This document shows, piece after piece, positions 7,394 to 15,939 of a stretch of 44,909 nucleotides of DNA. The stretch is from an uncultured Prevotellaceae bacterium. Its GTDB lineage: Bacteria > Bacteroidota > Bacteroidia > Bacteroidales > Bacteroidaceae. The stretch is taken from NCBI GenBank assembly GCA_902792685.1, contig CADBAP010000022.1, positions 1-44,909 on the forward strand, given 5' to 3'. How positions within the stretch are numbered: the stretch's first letter is position 1; the number at the start of each line of letters is the position of its first letter. The notes beneath the pieces were generated by a model. That model worked only from the letters and a program-made list of their open reading frames with translations, was not told where the DNA came from and made no database searches. The translations under genes were made by a program, and so were the position numbers.

Positions 7394-8623
7394 TTTTCTC
7401 TTCATCTTCAGCAACTTCCCAATAGCCCGGTCAAGCGACTCGGTTGGTTCGATAATATTATAGTCTTGCCAGAAGGCGGAATCAAGGAAGAAGTCCACTT
7501 TGTCGTAGAAGGCATCACGCTGGTCAAACGTGTCGTGTCCGCGAAGCGGTTTATCAGCTCCGTTTTCCTCACGACTGGTGACAACCATTTCGCAACAGGC
7601 CATAAACGATGTTGCAAAGAGTCTTTTCTTCCAATCGCAATTGAAGCGGAAAGTAGCACGTACATAACGAATATGCATCGTACCGTTTTCCGGTCGGTAG
7701 TCAATGAGCAGGGATAATTCCTTCGGACGGAAACGCACACCGGCTGGTTTCTTAATCAGCATCAAAGCCGAAGCTTTCTCGCGGTCGCTTACATCGAGGT
7801 TCAGTTCTATACGGCTGAATGCCAGCGTTTCCTGATCAATAAAAAGTCGTCCATAGTAGAGCGCATAAGGCATCGGTCGGCTCGGCGAGATGCTGACGAC
7901 AAAATGGCGTCGGTCGTCAATCGTCGTCGGCGGCTCCATCTTCATCGCATAACAGTCGAGTTCGGCCTCATTCAACAGGAAGTCCGGGTTCTTGACCACA
8001 TCGAGCTGCACGGGTACCACGGGGCCTCCCAACACCTTGATGCCGAGCGTGTCGCCGGAACGGGGACTCAGCAGACGGCGCCCCTTCCTGATAGCCACAC
8101 GGTCGCGCTTCACGCCGTAGTTATAGCTCGTCTTAAACATATCGACCACTCCCTCGGCAACCATGATATGACGCTGCCGTTTCATCGCCGTCTCACGATA
8201 GAAACAACGATACAACTCCGGCTGCTGACTATAGTTCTTTGGAATCTTCTCGATGGCAGCCTCCACCAGTGAACGCGGATCTCCACCTGCCACGATGAGT
8301 ACCTCTTTCAATTGTATCGTGGTAGGCTGTAACCGTATATGCAGTCCTTCCGTTTTCCATTTTCCGCTTTTCTCCTTGAGATGTTCAGAACGATATCCCA
8401 CATGCGACACAACAATACTTGTCAATTGCGAGTTGCTTTTCAGCTGGAAATAGCCGTCGTCGTTGGTGACAACCGACTGTCCGCCTCCGCTGACACTTGC
8501 ACCTGGAATCGCTTTTCCAGTGGTACCGCTCAGTACCCTTCCGCTCACGATGCTCTGTTGCTGGGCCTGTGTACTCAGGCTCATCAAAACAATCAACAAC
8601 CATAAAACCGTCGCCTTCTTCAT
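7388..8623 (-). CDS. Carboxypeptidase-regulatory-like domain protein, exported
   Basis: The 411-aa protein has a signal peptide (cleavage near STQAQQ, residue 21) and an N-terminal carboxypeptidase D regulatory-like beta-sandwich with the pattern SGRVLSGTTGKAIPGASV...GYF (about residues 27-62), as found at the start of many TonB-dependent receptors. No receptor plug or barrel follows; the rest is a roughly 300-residue domain of the DUF5686-like or unannotated Bacteroidales type, probably surface- or periplasm-exposed. The Arg/Lys-rich C-terminus (LLKMKRKE) overlaps the CCTTGCTCC repeat tract. Function is unknown; a role in the cell envelope is inferred from export alone. Confidence 0.8.
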   Translation of the reverse strand: MKKATVLWLLIVLMSLSTQAQQQSIVSGRVLSGTTGKAIPGASVSGGGQSVVTNDDGYFQLKSNSQLTSIVVSHVGYRSEHLKEKSGKWKTEGLHIRLQPTTIQLKEVLIVAGGDPRSLVEAAIEKIPKNYSQQPELYRCFYRETAMKRQRHIMVAEGVVDMFKTSYNYGVKRDRVAIRKGRRLLSPRSGDTLGIKVLGGPVVPVQLDVVKNPDFLLNEAELDCYAMKMEPPTTIDDRRHFVVSISPSRPMPYALYYGRLFIDQETLAFSRIELNLDVSDREKASALMLIKKPAGVRFRPKELSLLIDYRPENGTMHIRYVRATFRFNCDWKKRLFATSFMACCEMVVTSREENGADKPLRGHDTFDQRDAFYDKVDFFLDSAFWQDYNIIEPTESLDRAIGKLLKMKRKE

Positions 8624-8690
8624 ATCATACTCCTTTCACCATTTTCAGTGTCTGTCTAGGTTTTATTGCCAGTTGGATTTCATACAAAGT

Positions 8691-8725
8691 ATAAAAGAGA
8701 CGACTGTGCGAGTCATCTCTTTTAT
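8691..8725 (-). terminator. Terminator of rubrerythrin gene
   Basis: ATAAAAGAGATGACT pairs with AGTCGTCTCTTTTAT (one G-U pair) on the minus strand, 17 bases after the rubrerythrin stop. Confidence 0.8.
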
Positions 8726-8742
8726 AGAATCGGTCACCATGA

Positions 8743-9300
8743 TTACTTGCCGAAATAGCGTTTCAGGAGTCCTGCGAAACCGGCACCGTGACGGGCTTCA
8801 TCTTTTGCCATCTCGTGTACGGTATCGTGGATAGCATCGAAACCAGCCTTCTTTGCATTCACAGCAATACGGAATTTATCCTCGCATGCACCAGCCTCAG
8901 CAGCTGCACGTTTCTCCAGGTTGGTCTTTGTATCCCAAACGCATTCGCCCAGCAGCTCAGCAAAACGGCTGGCATGGTCTGCCTCCTCGAAAGCATAGCG
9001 TTTGAAAGCTTCTGCGATTTCGGGATAGCCCTCACGGTCGGCCTGACGAGCCATTGCCAGATACATACCCACCTCACCACATTCACCGTTGAAGTGATTG
9101 CGCAGGTCATTGATCATCTCCTCGTTGACACCTTCTGGTTTGCCATCGCCAATCTTATGTACAGTAGCATAAGTTGTTTCGCCCTCCTCTTTCAGTTCTG
9201 AGAACTTGCTGGCAGGAGCTTTACAGATGGGGCACTTTTCTGGTGCTTCAGTTCCTTCGTGGATATATCCACATACGGCACAAATAAACTTCTTTGTCAT
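8743..9300 (-). CDS. rbr: Reverse rubrerythrin (NADH peroxidase-type)
   Basis: The 185-aa protein removes hydrogen peroxide in anaerobes using electrons passed through its rubredoxin iron to a diiron site. The rubredoxin-like domain (CAVCGY near residue 8, CPICKAP near residue 24) comes first and the ferritin-like diiron domain second, the order of 'reverse' rubrerythrins. Diiron ligands are visible in ECGEVGMY, the EEADHASRF ExxH motif (about residues 109-117) and DEARHGAG near the C-terminus. ATG at 9300 gives [12 protein letters not shown]; an earlier in-frame start would add 22 unlikely residues. A consensus promoter (9364-9395) lies upstream and a terminator downstream. Confidence 0.93.
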   Translation of the reverse strand: MTKKFICAVCGYIHEGTEAPEKCPICKAPASKFSELKEEGETTYATVHKIGDGKPEGVNEEMINDLRNHFNGECGEVGMYLAMARQADREGYPEIAEAFKRYAFEEADHASRFAELLGECVWDTKTNLEKRAAAEAGACEDKFRIAVNAKKAGFDAIHDTVHEMAKDEARHGAGFAGLLKRYFGK

Positions 9301-9363
9301 AATGATTACTGTATTAGGTTGATAAATTGGTTGTAGATTTCGTCTCAAACGATTAACTCTTCG

Positions 9364-9395
9364 CAAATATAGTTATTTTTTACGAAGCCAACAAA
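9364..9395 (-). promoter_or_regulatory. Promoter of rubrerythrin gene
   Basis: On the minus strand TTTG, a 20-nt spacer and TATATTTG give a leader of roughly 55 nt. Confidence 0.75.
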
Positions 9396-9439
9396 GAAAT
9401 ATAGATTTTTTAACTAGAATAAGAAAATCAGAGAGAAAA

Positions 9440-11692
9440 TCAGAACGGCAAACCGACTGAGAAATGAAAAGTGAAGTCGCGTCCCCATTTCGGATGGAAG
9501 ATAGCCCAGTGCTCATCACTTGTGTCATAAACAGGGTTGATGGCTTTCATACCACCATCCATACGAAGGATGAAATAGTCGAAGTTCAAACGCAGTCCGA
9601 GTCCGTATGAAACAGCAATCTGCTTGTAGAATTCCTTGAATTTAAACTGGCCTCCCGGCTGGTCTGGATAGTCACGCAGTGTCCAGATATTACCCGCATC
9701 GATGAAGAGAGCACCTTGGAATTTCCAAAACAGCTTGGTACGGTATTCTGCATTCAGGTCGAGTTTCATATCACCCGTCTGGTTGATGAAATCGATGTTT
9801 CCGTCTGTACCCTTGAACTTTCCAGGTCCCAGTTCTCTTACGCTCCATCCGCGTACAGAGTTGGCACCACCGGAGAAATAGCGTTTCTCAAAAGGCAGAA
9901 TCTTACTGTTCCCATAGGGATAGGCAATACCGAATCCCGCATGCAGCGCCAACGAATTATTGGCATCGAAGCGGAACAAATGCGTGTAGTCAACATCAAA
10001 CTTCACATACTGCGCATACGCTATATTAAATAAGGTGTACTGTCCGTCTTCGTTTTGTTTGAAGTTGAACATGTGCGACAGACCATTGAGAATATTACCA
10101 GCCGTCTCCACATTCGTCTTTACCGCATCAACACCATCGTTATAGCTGAAGGCAAAACCTATCTTCATGATAAACAGGTCTTCGTAGTTATAGCGCAAGA
10201 TGGCATTGCGGTTGGTGACATCGTCGAGATAGTCTTCCTTGAACTTCTGACTGATCCAAGGCATATTCACATAGTTCAAGTCAAGTACGTCGAAACCATA
10301 ACTCATGTGCTTCGACGGTTGCGTCCAACGATAGCGCCACGAGGTAGAGAAAACGCGTCGATGGAACTCCGGACGGTTCTGGAGGTTATAGCTGACGGCA
10401 AGCTGTGAGGTAGCGGTACTCTTCCGTTTGAACTCCTTCGACAGGAAGGGTGCCATGAAACGCGGGAACTCCAGTCGTGCCTCAATACCGTATTCCTCGT
10501 AGTTGCTGTTCTCGTATCCTTCCAGTCCTGTGATGGCTTCAAAGGCTGCACGTAACTCGATGCTCAGCAACTCTGATCCGCGAAAGAGGTTTCTGTTCTG
10601 ATAGGTCAGCGAAGCAGCTGCGCCCAAGTCACCAGCCGTATTGGTGCCCTCGGGCTGAAACGAGATGGAATTGGGTTTGTTGGTTGACAGCTGAATATGA
10701 CAATCCAACTCGCGGTTCAGAGGCTCCCCCACCCGCGCACTGTCAACAGCATTGCTGTCGGCCAACTCTGTAAATCCTATATTGGTAAACCGGACGATAC
10801 CCAACCGGCCAAAATTATTATAGGTCTTCTGCAGATTTGAGGAACTGTAATACGCCCCAGGCTCCAAAGTCGTGTTGTTGACCAGCACACTTTCTCGCAA
10901 CGGCACCTTGCTGGAATCATTCGACAAGTAGTTGATATGTCGGATGCGATAACGCGGATGGTCGGTTTCAGGGGCATTGCTGTTGGCACGATAGCGCAAC
11001 AAATGCAGCGTGACATCAATATCACGCGAACCCCGAACACTGTCTGCCGTATATTGGATGAAGTCCTTATGGAACCGATAATAGCCGCTGTCTGTGAGTA
11101 ACTGGGTGATACGCTTTCGCTCATTGTTCAGCGCAGGCACCGTGAACGGGTCGCCCGTTTGCAAACGTCGTCCTTTGTCCTGATCGAGAATCTGCTTGAT
11201 TTGCGGATCTGCGATATCGTAAGTCACACGATTGATAAAGAAAGGTTCACCAGGACTCAACCGATAGTTCACCCGGATTTTCTTTCCCTTCGTATGTGTT
11301 TTCAAATCCACAGTGGCATGCATATATCCCAAATTCTGCATCGCCTGCTGCAAATCCGAACAAGAGAGTCGGGCCTGTAGCGTATCATACAAAACCGGCT
11401 CCTCACCAATGCGCTGCAGCATCCGGTTGATCCATTTCGTGCTATCCCTGCCTGCTGCGGAATATACACCCAAGGGTATCTTGAATGCAGAAAACCATTT
11501 CGAATTGGCTTTCTGACGGATATACGGTTCGAGGGCTGCCACATCGAAACCCTTGGTGTCTGCTGTGATGCTCACACGTTCGAGCAAATATTCATTTTCA
11601 GGCACAAACTTCGTGGATGAGCATGCATTCCAAAGAAGAATAATGCTCAACAGCAACAATAATCGTATAATATTTGAAACGTATTTTCTCAT
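9440..11692 (-). CDS. tamL: TamA/BamA-family outer-membrane lipoprotein
   Basis: The 750-aa Omp85-superfamily protein has an N-terminal lipoprotein signal with lipobox LWNAC (about residue 24), POTRA-like domains in the first 370 residues and a C-terminal 16-strand barrel. The loop-6 motif appears as SGGANSVRGWSVRELGPG (VRGF-like). Lipidated TamA homologues of Bacteroidota are called TamL; they act with TamB in outer-membrane biogenesis. The symbol is inferred because no tamB is in the window. ATG at 11692 (MRKYVSN) is chosen over an in-frame ATG four codons upstream because that would lie in the -7 box. The -7 box ends only 9 nt before this ATG, implying an extremely short leader. Confidence 0.88.
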   Translation of the reverse strand: MRKYVSNIIRLLLLLSIILLWNACSSTKFVPENEYLLERVSITADTKGFDVAALEPYIRQKANSKWFSAFKIPLGVYSAAGRDSTKWINRMLQRIGEEPVLYDTLQARLSCSDLQQAMQNLGYMHATVDLKTHTKGKKIRVNYRLSPGEPFFINRVTYDIADPQIKQILDQDKGRRLQTGDPFTVPALNNERKRITQLLTDSGYYRFHKDFIQYTADSVRGSRDIDVTLHLLRYRANSNAPETDHPRYRIRHINYLSNDSSKVPLRESVLVNNTTLEPGAYYSSSNLQKTYNNFGRLGIVRFTNIGFTELADSNAVDSARVGEPLNRELDCHIQLSTNKPNSISFQPEGTNTAGDLGAAASLTYQNRNLFRGSELLSIELRAAFEAITGLEGYENSNYEEYGIEARLEFPRFMAPFLSKEFKRKSTATSQLAVSYNLQNRPEFHRRVFSTSWRYRWTQPSKHMSYGFDVLDLNYVNMPWISQKFKEDYLDDVTNRNAILRYNYEDLFIMKIGFAFSYNDGVDAVKTNVETAGNILNGLSHMFNFKQNEDGQYTLFNIAYAQYVKFDVDYTHLFRFDANNSLALHAGFGIAYPYGNSKILPFEKRYFSGGANSVRGWSVRELGPGKFKGTDGNIDFINQTGDMKLDLNAEYRTKLFWKFQGALFIDAGNIWTLRDYPDQPGGQFKFKEFYKQIAVSYGLGLRLNFDYFILRMDGGMKAINPVYDTSDEHWAIFHPKWGRDFTFHFSVGLPF

Positions 11693-11701
11693 TTGTTGGC
11701 A

Positions 11702-11733
11702 CAAAGATATGGAAATTCGCCATAATAAACAAA
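11702..11733 (-). promoter_or_regulatory. Promoter of TamA-like gene (very short leader)
   Basis: TTTG, exactly 20 nt and TATCTTTG on the minus strand; only 9 nt separate the -7 box from the ATG. Confidence 0.75.
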
Positions 11734-11805
11734 TTATTTTGTAATTTTGTGCTAACGTACGAAGGGTAGGATGCGTCTTGGAGTAAAAAATAAATTTCTA
11801 TTTAT

Positions 11806-11836
11806 TTTGTTCTCCGCTCGACTTTCACTACCTTTG
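11806..11836 (+). promoter_or_regulatory. Promoter of TrmH-type gene (predicted leaderless)
   Basis: TTTG (11806-11809), a 19-nt spacer and TACCTTTG (11829-11836). The ATG at 11842 begins 5 nt later, at about the expected transcription start. Confidence 0.75.
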
Positions 11837-11841
11837 TACCC

Positions 11842-12597
11842 ATGTTATCAAAGAATCAGGCAAAACTCATCCGTTCGTTGGAACAAAAAAAGAACCGCGA
11901 ACGCGAAAAACTCTTCGTCGCAGAAGGGCCAAAAGTTGTTGGCGACCTGTTGCAGGCCGGCTACAAGGCACGCATCCTGCTCGACGATGAGGAGGATGTG
12001 CGCAAGGTGAGCTTCCTGCAACATCCGCAAGGGGTATTGGCCGTCTTTGAGATTCCTGACACCGCACCGTTTACAATAGGACAAAAGGAATTGGCATCAA
12101 CCGATTACCTCCCCTCACAGGGGAGGACAGGAGGGATCCCTCTTTCGCTTGCCCTCGACGGCATACAGGATCCTGGTAATCTGGGTACCATCATCCGTAT
12201 TGCCGACTGGTTTGGCATTGAAACGATTTACTGCTCAAAGGGAACCGCCGACGTGTATAATCCGAAGGTCATTCAAGCCACGATGGGCAGCATCGCCAGA
12301 GTGAACATCGTCTATACCGATCTGGCTGCCTTGATAGACAGTCTTCCCGAAGGCACACCTGTCTATGGCACCCTTCTCGATGGTGAGAACATCTACGAGC
12401 AACCGCTGAGCGCTCACGGTCTCATCATCATGGGCAATGAGGGCAACGGCATCTCCCCTGAAATCAGGAAAAAGATAACCCATAAACTTCTTATTCCCAA
12501 CTTCAACACAAATCCAAACAGCGCAGATTCACTGAATGTCGCGATTGCAACAGCAATAACATGTAGTGAGTTTAGAAAAATAACACAAAGGGTCTGA
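11842..12597 (+). CDS. TrmH/SpoU-family RNA 2'-O-methyltransferase
   Basis: The 251-aa SPOUT enzyme has an N-terminal substrate-binding domain ([12 protein letters not shown], residues 26-37) and a C-terminal knotted catalytic domain with the three SpoU motifs: [20 protein letters not shown] (106-125), [10 protein letters not shown] and [22 protein letters not shown]. It probably 2'-O-methylates a ribose in rRNA; the exact target cannot be read. Residues about 89-101 ([13 protein letters not shown]) link the domains and are encoded by a GC-rich palindromic repeat (12108-12140) inserted in frame. The gene is divergent from the TamA-like gene and is followed 26 nt later by hisB. Confidence 0.9.
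   Translation: MLSKNQAKLIRSLEQKKNREREKLFVAEGPKVVGDLLQAGYKARILLDDEEDVRKVSFLQHPQGVLAVFEIPDTAPFTIGQKELASTDYLPSQGRTGGIPLSLALDGIQDPGNLGTIIRIADWFGIETIYCSKGTADVYNPKVIQATMGSIARVNIVYTDLAALIDSLPEGTPVYGTLLDGENIYEQPLSAHGLIIMGNEGNGISPEIRKKITHKLLIPNFNTNPNSADSLNVAIATAITCSEFRKITQRV
12108..12140. repeat. GC-rich palindromic element inside the TrmH-type gene, copy 3
   Basis: CCTCCCCT-CAC-AGGGGAGG is a perfect 8-bp palindrome followed by ACAGGAGGGATCCC. It is read in frame and encodes an extra linker. Confidence 0.75.
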
Positions 12598-12623
12598 CCC
12601 TTTGTGTGCAAATCAAGAAGAAG

Positions 12624-13694
12624 ATGATGAAAGTACTATTTATAGACAGAGACGGCACATTGATTGAGGAGCCGCAAGACGAACAGATTGACTCGTTTGA
12701 GAAACTGAAATTCACACGCGGTGTGTTCAAGAACTTGCGGTTCATCCGCGAACAGCTCGACTTCAAATTCGTGATGGTGAGCAACCAGGACGGCTTGGGA
12801 ACAGACTCGTTTCCGGAAGATACCTTCTGGCCTGTTCATAACTTCATCCTGCAGACGCTGGAGGGCGAAGGCATCACTTTCGACGAACAGCTTATCGACC
12901 GCCATTTCCCAGAAGACAACTCTCCGATGCGGAAACCCGGAACTGGTATGCTGACAGCGTATCTCAACAATGAAGCATACGACCTCGCCAACAGCTACGT
13001 CATCGGCGACCGCGATACCGACCGTCAGTTGGCAGAGAACCTAGGATGCAAAGCACTGATTCTCGGTCAGAATGGGATGACGTGGGACAAGATTGCTGAA
13101 ATCCTGTTTGCTGGTGAACGTACGGCTGAAGTGAAACGCACCACAAAGGAGACGGATATCTTCGTCCGTCTGAACCTTGACGGCACAGGCAAAACGGATA
13201 TCGCTACGGGCTTGGGATTCTTCGACCACATGCTGGAACAGATTGGCAAGCACGGTATGATGGACCTGACGATCCACACGAAAGGCGACCTGGAGGTTGA
13301 CGAGCACCATACCATTGAAGATACGGCGCTGGCATTAGGCGAATGTATCCTGCAGGCATTGGGTGACAAGCGTGGCATTGAACGCTACGGATACACGCTG
13401 CCGATGGATGACTGTTTGTGTCAGGTAGCGCTCGACTTCGGCGGTCGTCCCTGGCTGGTATGGGATGCGGAGTTCCACCGCGAAAAGATTGGTGAGATGC
13501 CTACGGAGATGTTCCTGCACTTCTTCAAGAGTCTGAGCGATGCGGCGAAGATGAATCTGAACATCAAGGCGGAAGGCGACAACGAACACCATAAGATAGA
13601 AGGTATCTTCAAGGCGCTGGCGCGCTCCCTGCGTATGGCGGTTAAACGTGATATCTACCACTACGAACTGCCATCGACGAAAGGGATGTTGTAA
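12624..13694 (+). CDS. hisB: Bifunctional histidinol-phosphatase / imidazoleglycerol-phosphate dehydratase HisB
   Basis: The 356-aa fusion catalyses two steps of histidine synthesis. The N-terminal HAD-type histidinol-phosphate phosphatase (about residues 1-165) has DRDGT at its start and a [17 protein letters not shown] motif. The C-terminal IGP dehydratase (about 168-356) shows [16 protein letters not shown], the metal ligands [11 protein letters not shown] and [12 protein letters not shown]. The length equals the E. coli bifunctional enzyme (355 aa). ATG at 12624 is used; the ATG directly after it at 12627 is equally possible, and an upstream GTG at 12606 is unlikely. The gene stands apart from hisGDC, separated by a minus-strand lytic transglycosylase gene, and is probably transcribed with the upstream methyltransferase. 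Confidence 0.95.
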   Translation: MMKVLFIDRDGTLIEEPQDEQIDSFEKLKFTRGVFKNLRFIREQLDFKFVMVSNQDGLGTDSFPEDTFWPVHNFILQTLEGEGITFDEQLIDRHFPEDNSPMRKPGTGMLTAYLNNEAYDLANSYVIGDRDTDRQLAENLGCKALILGQNGMTWDKIAEILFAGERTAEVKRTTKETDIFVRLNLDGTGKTDIATGLGFFDHMLEQIGKHGMMDLTIHTKGDLEVDEHHTIEDTALALGECILQALGDKRGIERYGYTLPMDDCLCQVALDFGGRPWLVWDAEFHREKIGEMPTEMFLHFFKSLSDAAKMNLNIKAEGDNEHHKIEGIFKALARSLRMAVKRDIYHYELPSTKGML

Positions 13695-13713
13695 CCTCCC
13701 TCAACCCTCAGCA

Positions 13714-13746
13714 CTCCCTCCCCTTGGGAGGGATGGGGTGGGATCT
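13714..13746. repeat. GC-rich palindromic element, copy 4
   Basis: CTCCCTCCCCTTGGGAGGGA with the flank TGGGGTGGGATC fills the gap between the convergent hisB and lytic transglycosylase genes and probably also folds at both transcript ends. Confidence 0.7.
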
Positions 13747-14958
13747 CTATAACTTATACCGATGCTTTTTCGTTGCTGGCTGAGGCGTGCTGGCAGCAGA
13801 ACCGCCACCGATACCGAAAGAACCTGCACCAGCGGCAACACCACGATACTGGTCGTAACGGCGGCGGATGCTGTTGACATAATCCACTGTTTCCGTAGAA
13901 CGCATATAGCCGTATTTCACCACAGGGTCGCTATAATAACGGGCATCCATCAACAACAGCATATAATGAGACACATCGCTCCATCGATAGGCGTTGCCGC
14001 CATGCTTACGCGCCAAAGCCATCGCATCACGAACATGTCCTGAACCACCATTATAACTTGCCAACACGAAGTTCAGGCGCTCCTCACGACTGGGTACATC
14101 CTTGAAATCATTACTGAGCATCGCCATATAACGGGCAGCGGCCGAGATATTTGGCTCAGGCTGAAACAGCTGGTCGCCACTGATACCCAGTCGGGAACCT
14201 GTCGATGGCATAATCTGCATCAGACCGCAGGCTCCTGCCCACGATTTAGCCTTCGGGTCGAAACATGACTCCTGATAGCACTGAGCTGCCATCAGACGCC
14301 AGTCGATACCGACCACACCTGAATATCTCTTGAAATAGCCGTCATAGTTGGAGATGACACCACCGCTGCCATCGAGCACGGGTGCATAGACATGACGGGT
14401 GATACTCTGAGCCGAGAAGATATAGCTCTCGCGCTGCTTTACCTGTGCTATCATTTCAGGCTTATACCAGTGGTTCAGCGTGTCGGCAAGTTCCTGATTG
14501 TCAGCCGTCACCGCCCATTGCACGCCCGCCTTCTCATCACCAGCACCACAAGAGAGCAATCCGTTTGCTTTCTCCAGCGCCTTCGGCAAAGGATAGACGA
14601 TAATGTCGGCATCGCCTCGCTTCAACCGGTTGATCATCTCCGTCGTATCGGCACATAGCTCCACACGCAGCGTCACCCCGATCTCACGGGCAAATTTCTC
14701 GCACAACAGATACTGCAGTCCCATCCCATGACCGTGATAGTCATAATAGGTCTGCGGTCCTGACATCGTCAGCATGATCATCTCACCGTTGGCGATGATG
14801 TCGTCAAGGGTGAAAGTAGTAGTTGTATCTTCGTCGGCATGCTCCTCACCCATCACTGTTCCCCAGGGTGTCATCTTGGGTTCCTCCTTCGTGGAACAAG
14901 CTGCCAACAATGCAGCCAAACAGCAGGCAAAGAGCCATTTCATAGGATAATTATTCAT
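13747..14958 (-). CDS. mltF: MltF-like membrane-bound lytic transglycosylase (lipoprotein)
   Basis: The 403-aa product starts with a lipoprotein signal (ACCLAALLAACS, lipobox LAAC). A periplasmic solute-binding (SBP_bac_3-like) domain covers about residues 45-190 and an SLT/lysozyme-fold catalytic domain about residues 205-370. The catalytic Glu lies in AAQCYQESCF, followed by AGACGLMQIMPST and VLASYNGG, the three classic SLT motifs. The enzyme cleaves the MurNAc-GlcNAc bond to give 1,6-anhydro ends. Two in-frame ATGs are available (14958 and 14943). The C-terminus is Gly/Ser/Ala-rich. A TACTTTTG -7-like box upstream (minus strand, about 14993) overlaps the intergenic region shared with hisG. 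Confidence 0.88.
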   Translation of the reverse strand: MNNYPMKWLFACCLAALLAACSTKEEPKMTPWGTVMGEEHADEDTTTTFTLDDIIANGEMIMLTMSGPQTYYDYHGHGMGLQYLLCEKFAREIGVTLRVELCADTTEMINRLKRGDADIIVYPLPKALEKANGLLSCGAGDEKAGVQWAVTADNQELADTLNHWYKPEMIAQVKQRESYIFSAQSITRHVYAPVLDGSGGVISNYDGYFKRYSGVVGIDWRLMAAQCYQESCFDPKAKSWAGACGLMQIMPSTGSRLGISGDQLFQPEPNISAAARYMAMLSNDFKDVPSREERLNFVLASYNGGSGHVRDAMALARKHGGNAYRWSDVSHYMLLLMDARYYSDPVVKYGYMRSTETVDYVNSIRRRYDQYRGVAAGAGSFGIGGGSAASTPQPATKKHRYKL

Positions 14959-15005
14959 TTCTCATTCACCGATACGGGCTAATTGGGCACAAAAGTACAA
15001 CAAAG

Positions 15006-15037
15006 TTTGCACATTCGCACGAAAAAGCGTAATTTTG
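15006..15037 (+). promoter_or_regulatory. Promoter of hisGDC
   Basis: TTTG (15006-15009), exactly 20 nt and TAATTTTG (15030-15037), giving a leader of about 43 nt. No obvious attenuator with His codons is seen. Confidence 0.8.
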
Positions 15038-15086
15038 CGACAGAATTTAAGTTTTATAAACTCAACAGCATCTATAACACAGCATT

Positions 15087-15938
15087 ATGTTACGAATAGC
15101 AGTACAATCAAAAGGACGTCTCTTCGATGACACGATGAATCTGCTCGCTGAAGCAGACATCAAGGTAAGTGCCAGCAAACGCACCCTTCTGGTGCAGTCA
15201 TCCAACTTCCCGTTGGAGGTTCTCTACTTGCGCGATGACGATATCCCACAGAGTGTAGCCAACGGAGTGGCTGACATAGGTATTGTCGGTGAAAACGAAT
15301 ATGCCGAACGGGGCGAAGACGCACAGATTATCTCTCATCTGGGATTCAGCAAATGCCGTCTGTCACTGGCTATTCCGAAAGAATACAAATACACGGGGCT
15401 GGAATGGTTCAATGGGAAGAAGATTGCCACCTCGTATCCGAATATCTTGCGTAACTTCATGAGCAAGAAGGGCATCAAGTCGGATATTCACGTCATCACC
15501 GGCAGCGTAGAGATTAGTCCGGGCATCGGCCTCGCCGACGGTATCTTCGATATTGTCAGCTCTGGCAGCACGCTCGTGAGCAACAACCTCCGCGAGGTGG
15601 AAGTGGTGATGAAGAGCGAGGCGCTGCTCATCGCCAATTGGAAACTGGATGAGGAAAAGCACCAGATACTCAACGAGATGCTGTTCCGCTTCGAGGCTGT
15701 GCGCTCTGCTCAGGACAAGAAATACGTCATGATGAACGCACCGAAGGACAAGATTCATGAAATCACGGAGGTGCTGCCAGGTATCAAGAGTCCGACGATT
15801 ATCCCACTGGCCGATGAGGGTTGGTGCTCCATCCACACGGTGCTCGATGAGAAACGCTTCTGGGAGATCATCGGCAAACTGAAGGAGCTGGGTGCACAGG
15901 GCATCCTCGTCACTCCGATTGAGAAAATGATATTGTAA
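15087..15938 (+). CDS. hisG: ATP phosphoribosyltransferase (long form) HisG
   Basis: The 283-aa enzyme catalyses the first step of histidine synthesis, joining ATP and PRPP. The length and the C-terminal domain (PLADEGWCSIHTVLDEKRFW, then KELGAQGILVTPIEKMIL) identify the long, HisZ-independent, feedback-regulated form. The start LRIAVQSKGRL and the PRPP/ATP loop GIGLADGIFDIVSSGSTL (about 148-165) are typical. The gene is the first of hisG-hisD-hisC; hisD starts one nucleotide after its stop. Confidence 0.96.
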   Translation: MLRIAVQSKGRLFDDTMNLLAEADIKVSASKRTLLVQSSNFPLEVLYLRDDDIPQSVANGVADIGIVGENEYAERGEDAQIISHLGFSKCRLSLAIPKEYKYTGLEWFNGKKIATSYPNILRNFMSKKGIKSDIHVITGSVEISPGIGLADGIFDIVSSGSTLVSNNLREVEVVMKSEALLIANWKLDEEKHQILNEMLFRFEAVRSAQDKKYVMMNAPKDKIHEITEVLPGIKSPTIIPLADEGWCSIHTVLDEKRFWEIIGKLKELGAQGILVTPIEKMIL

Positions 15939-15939
15939 G

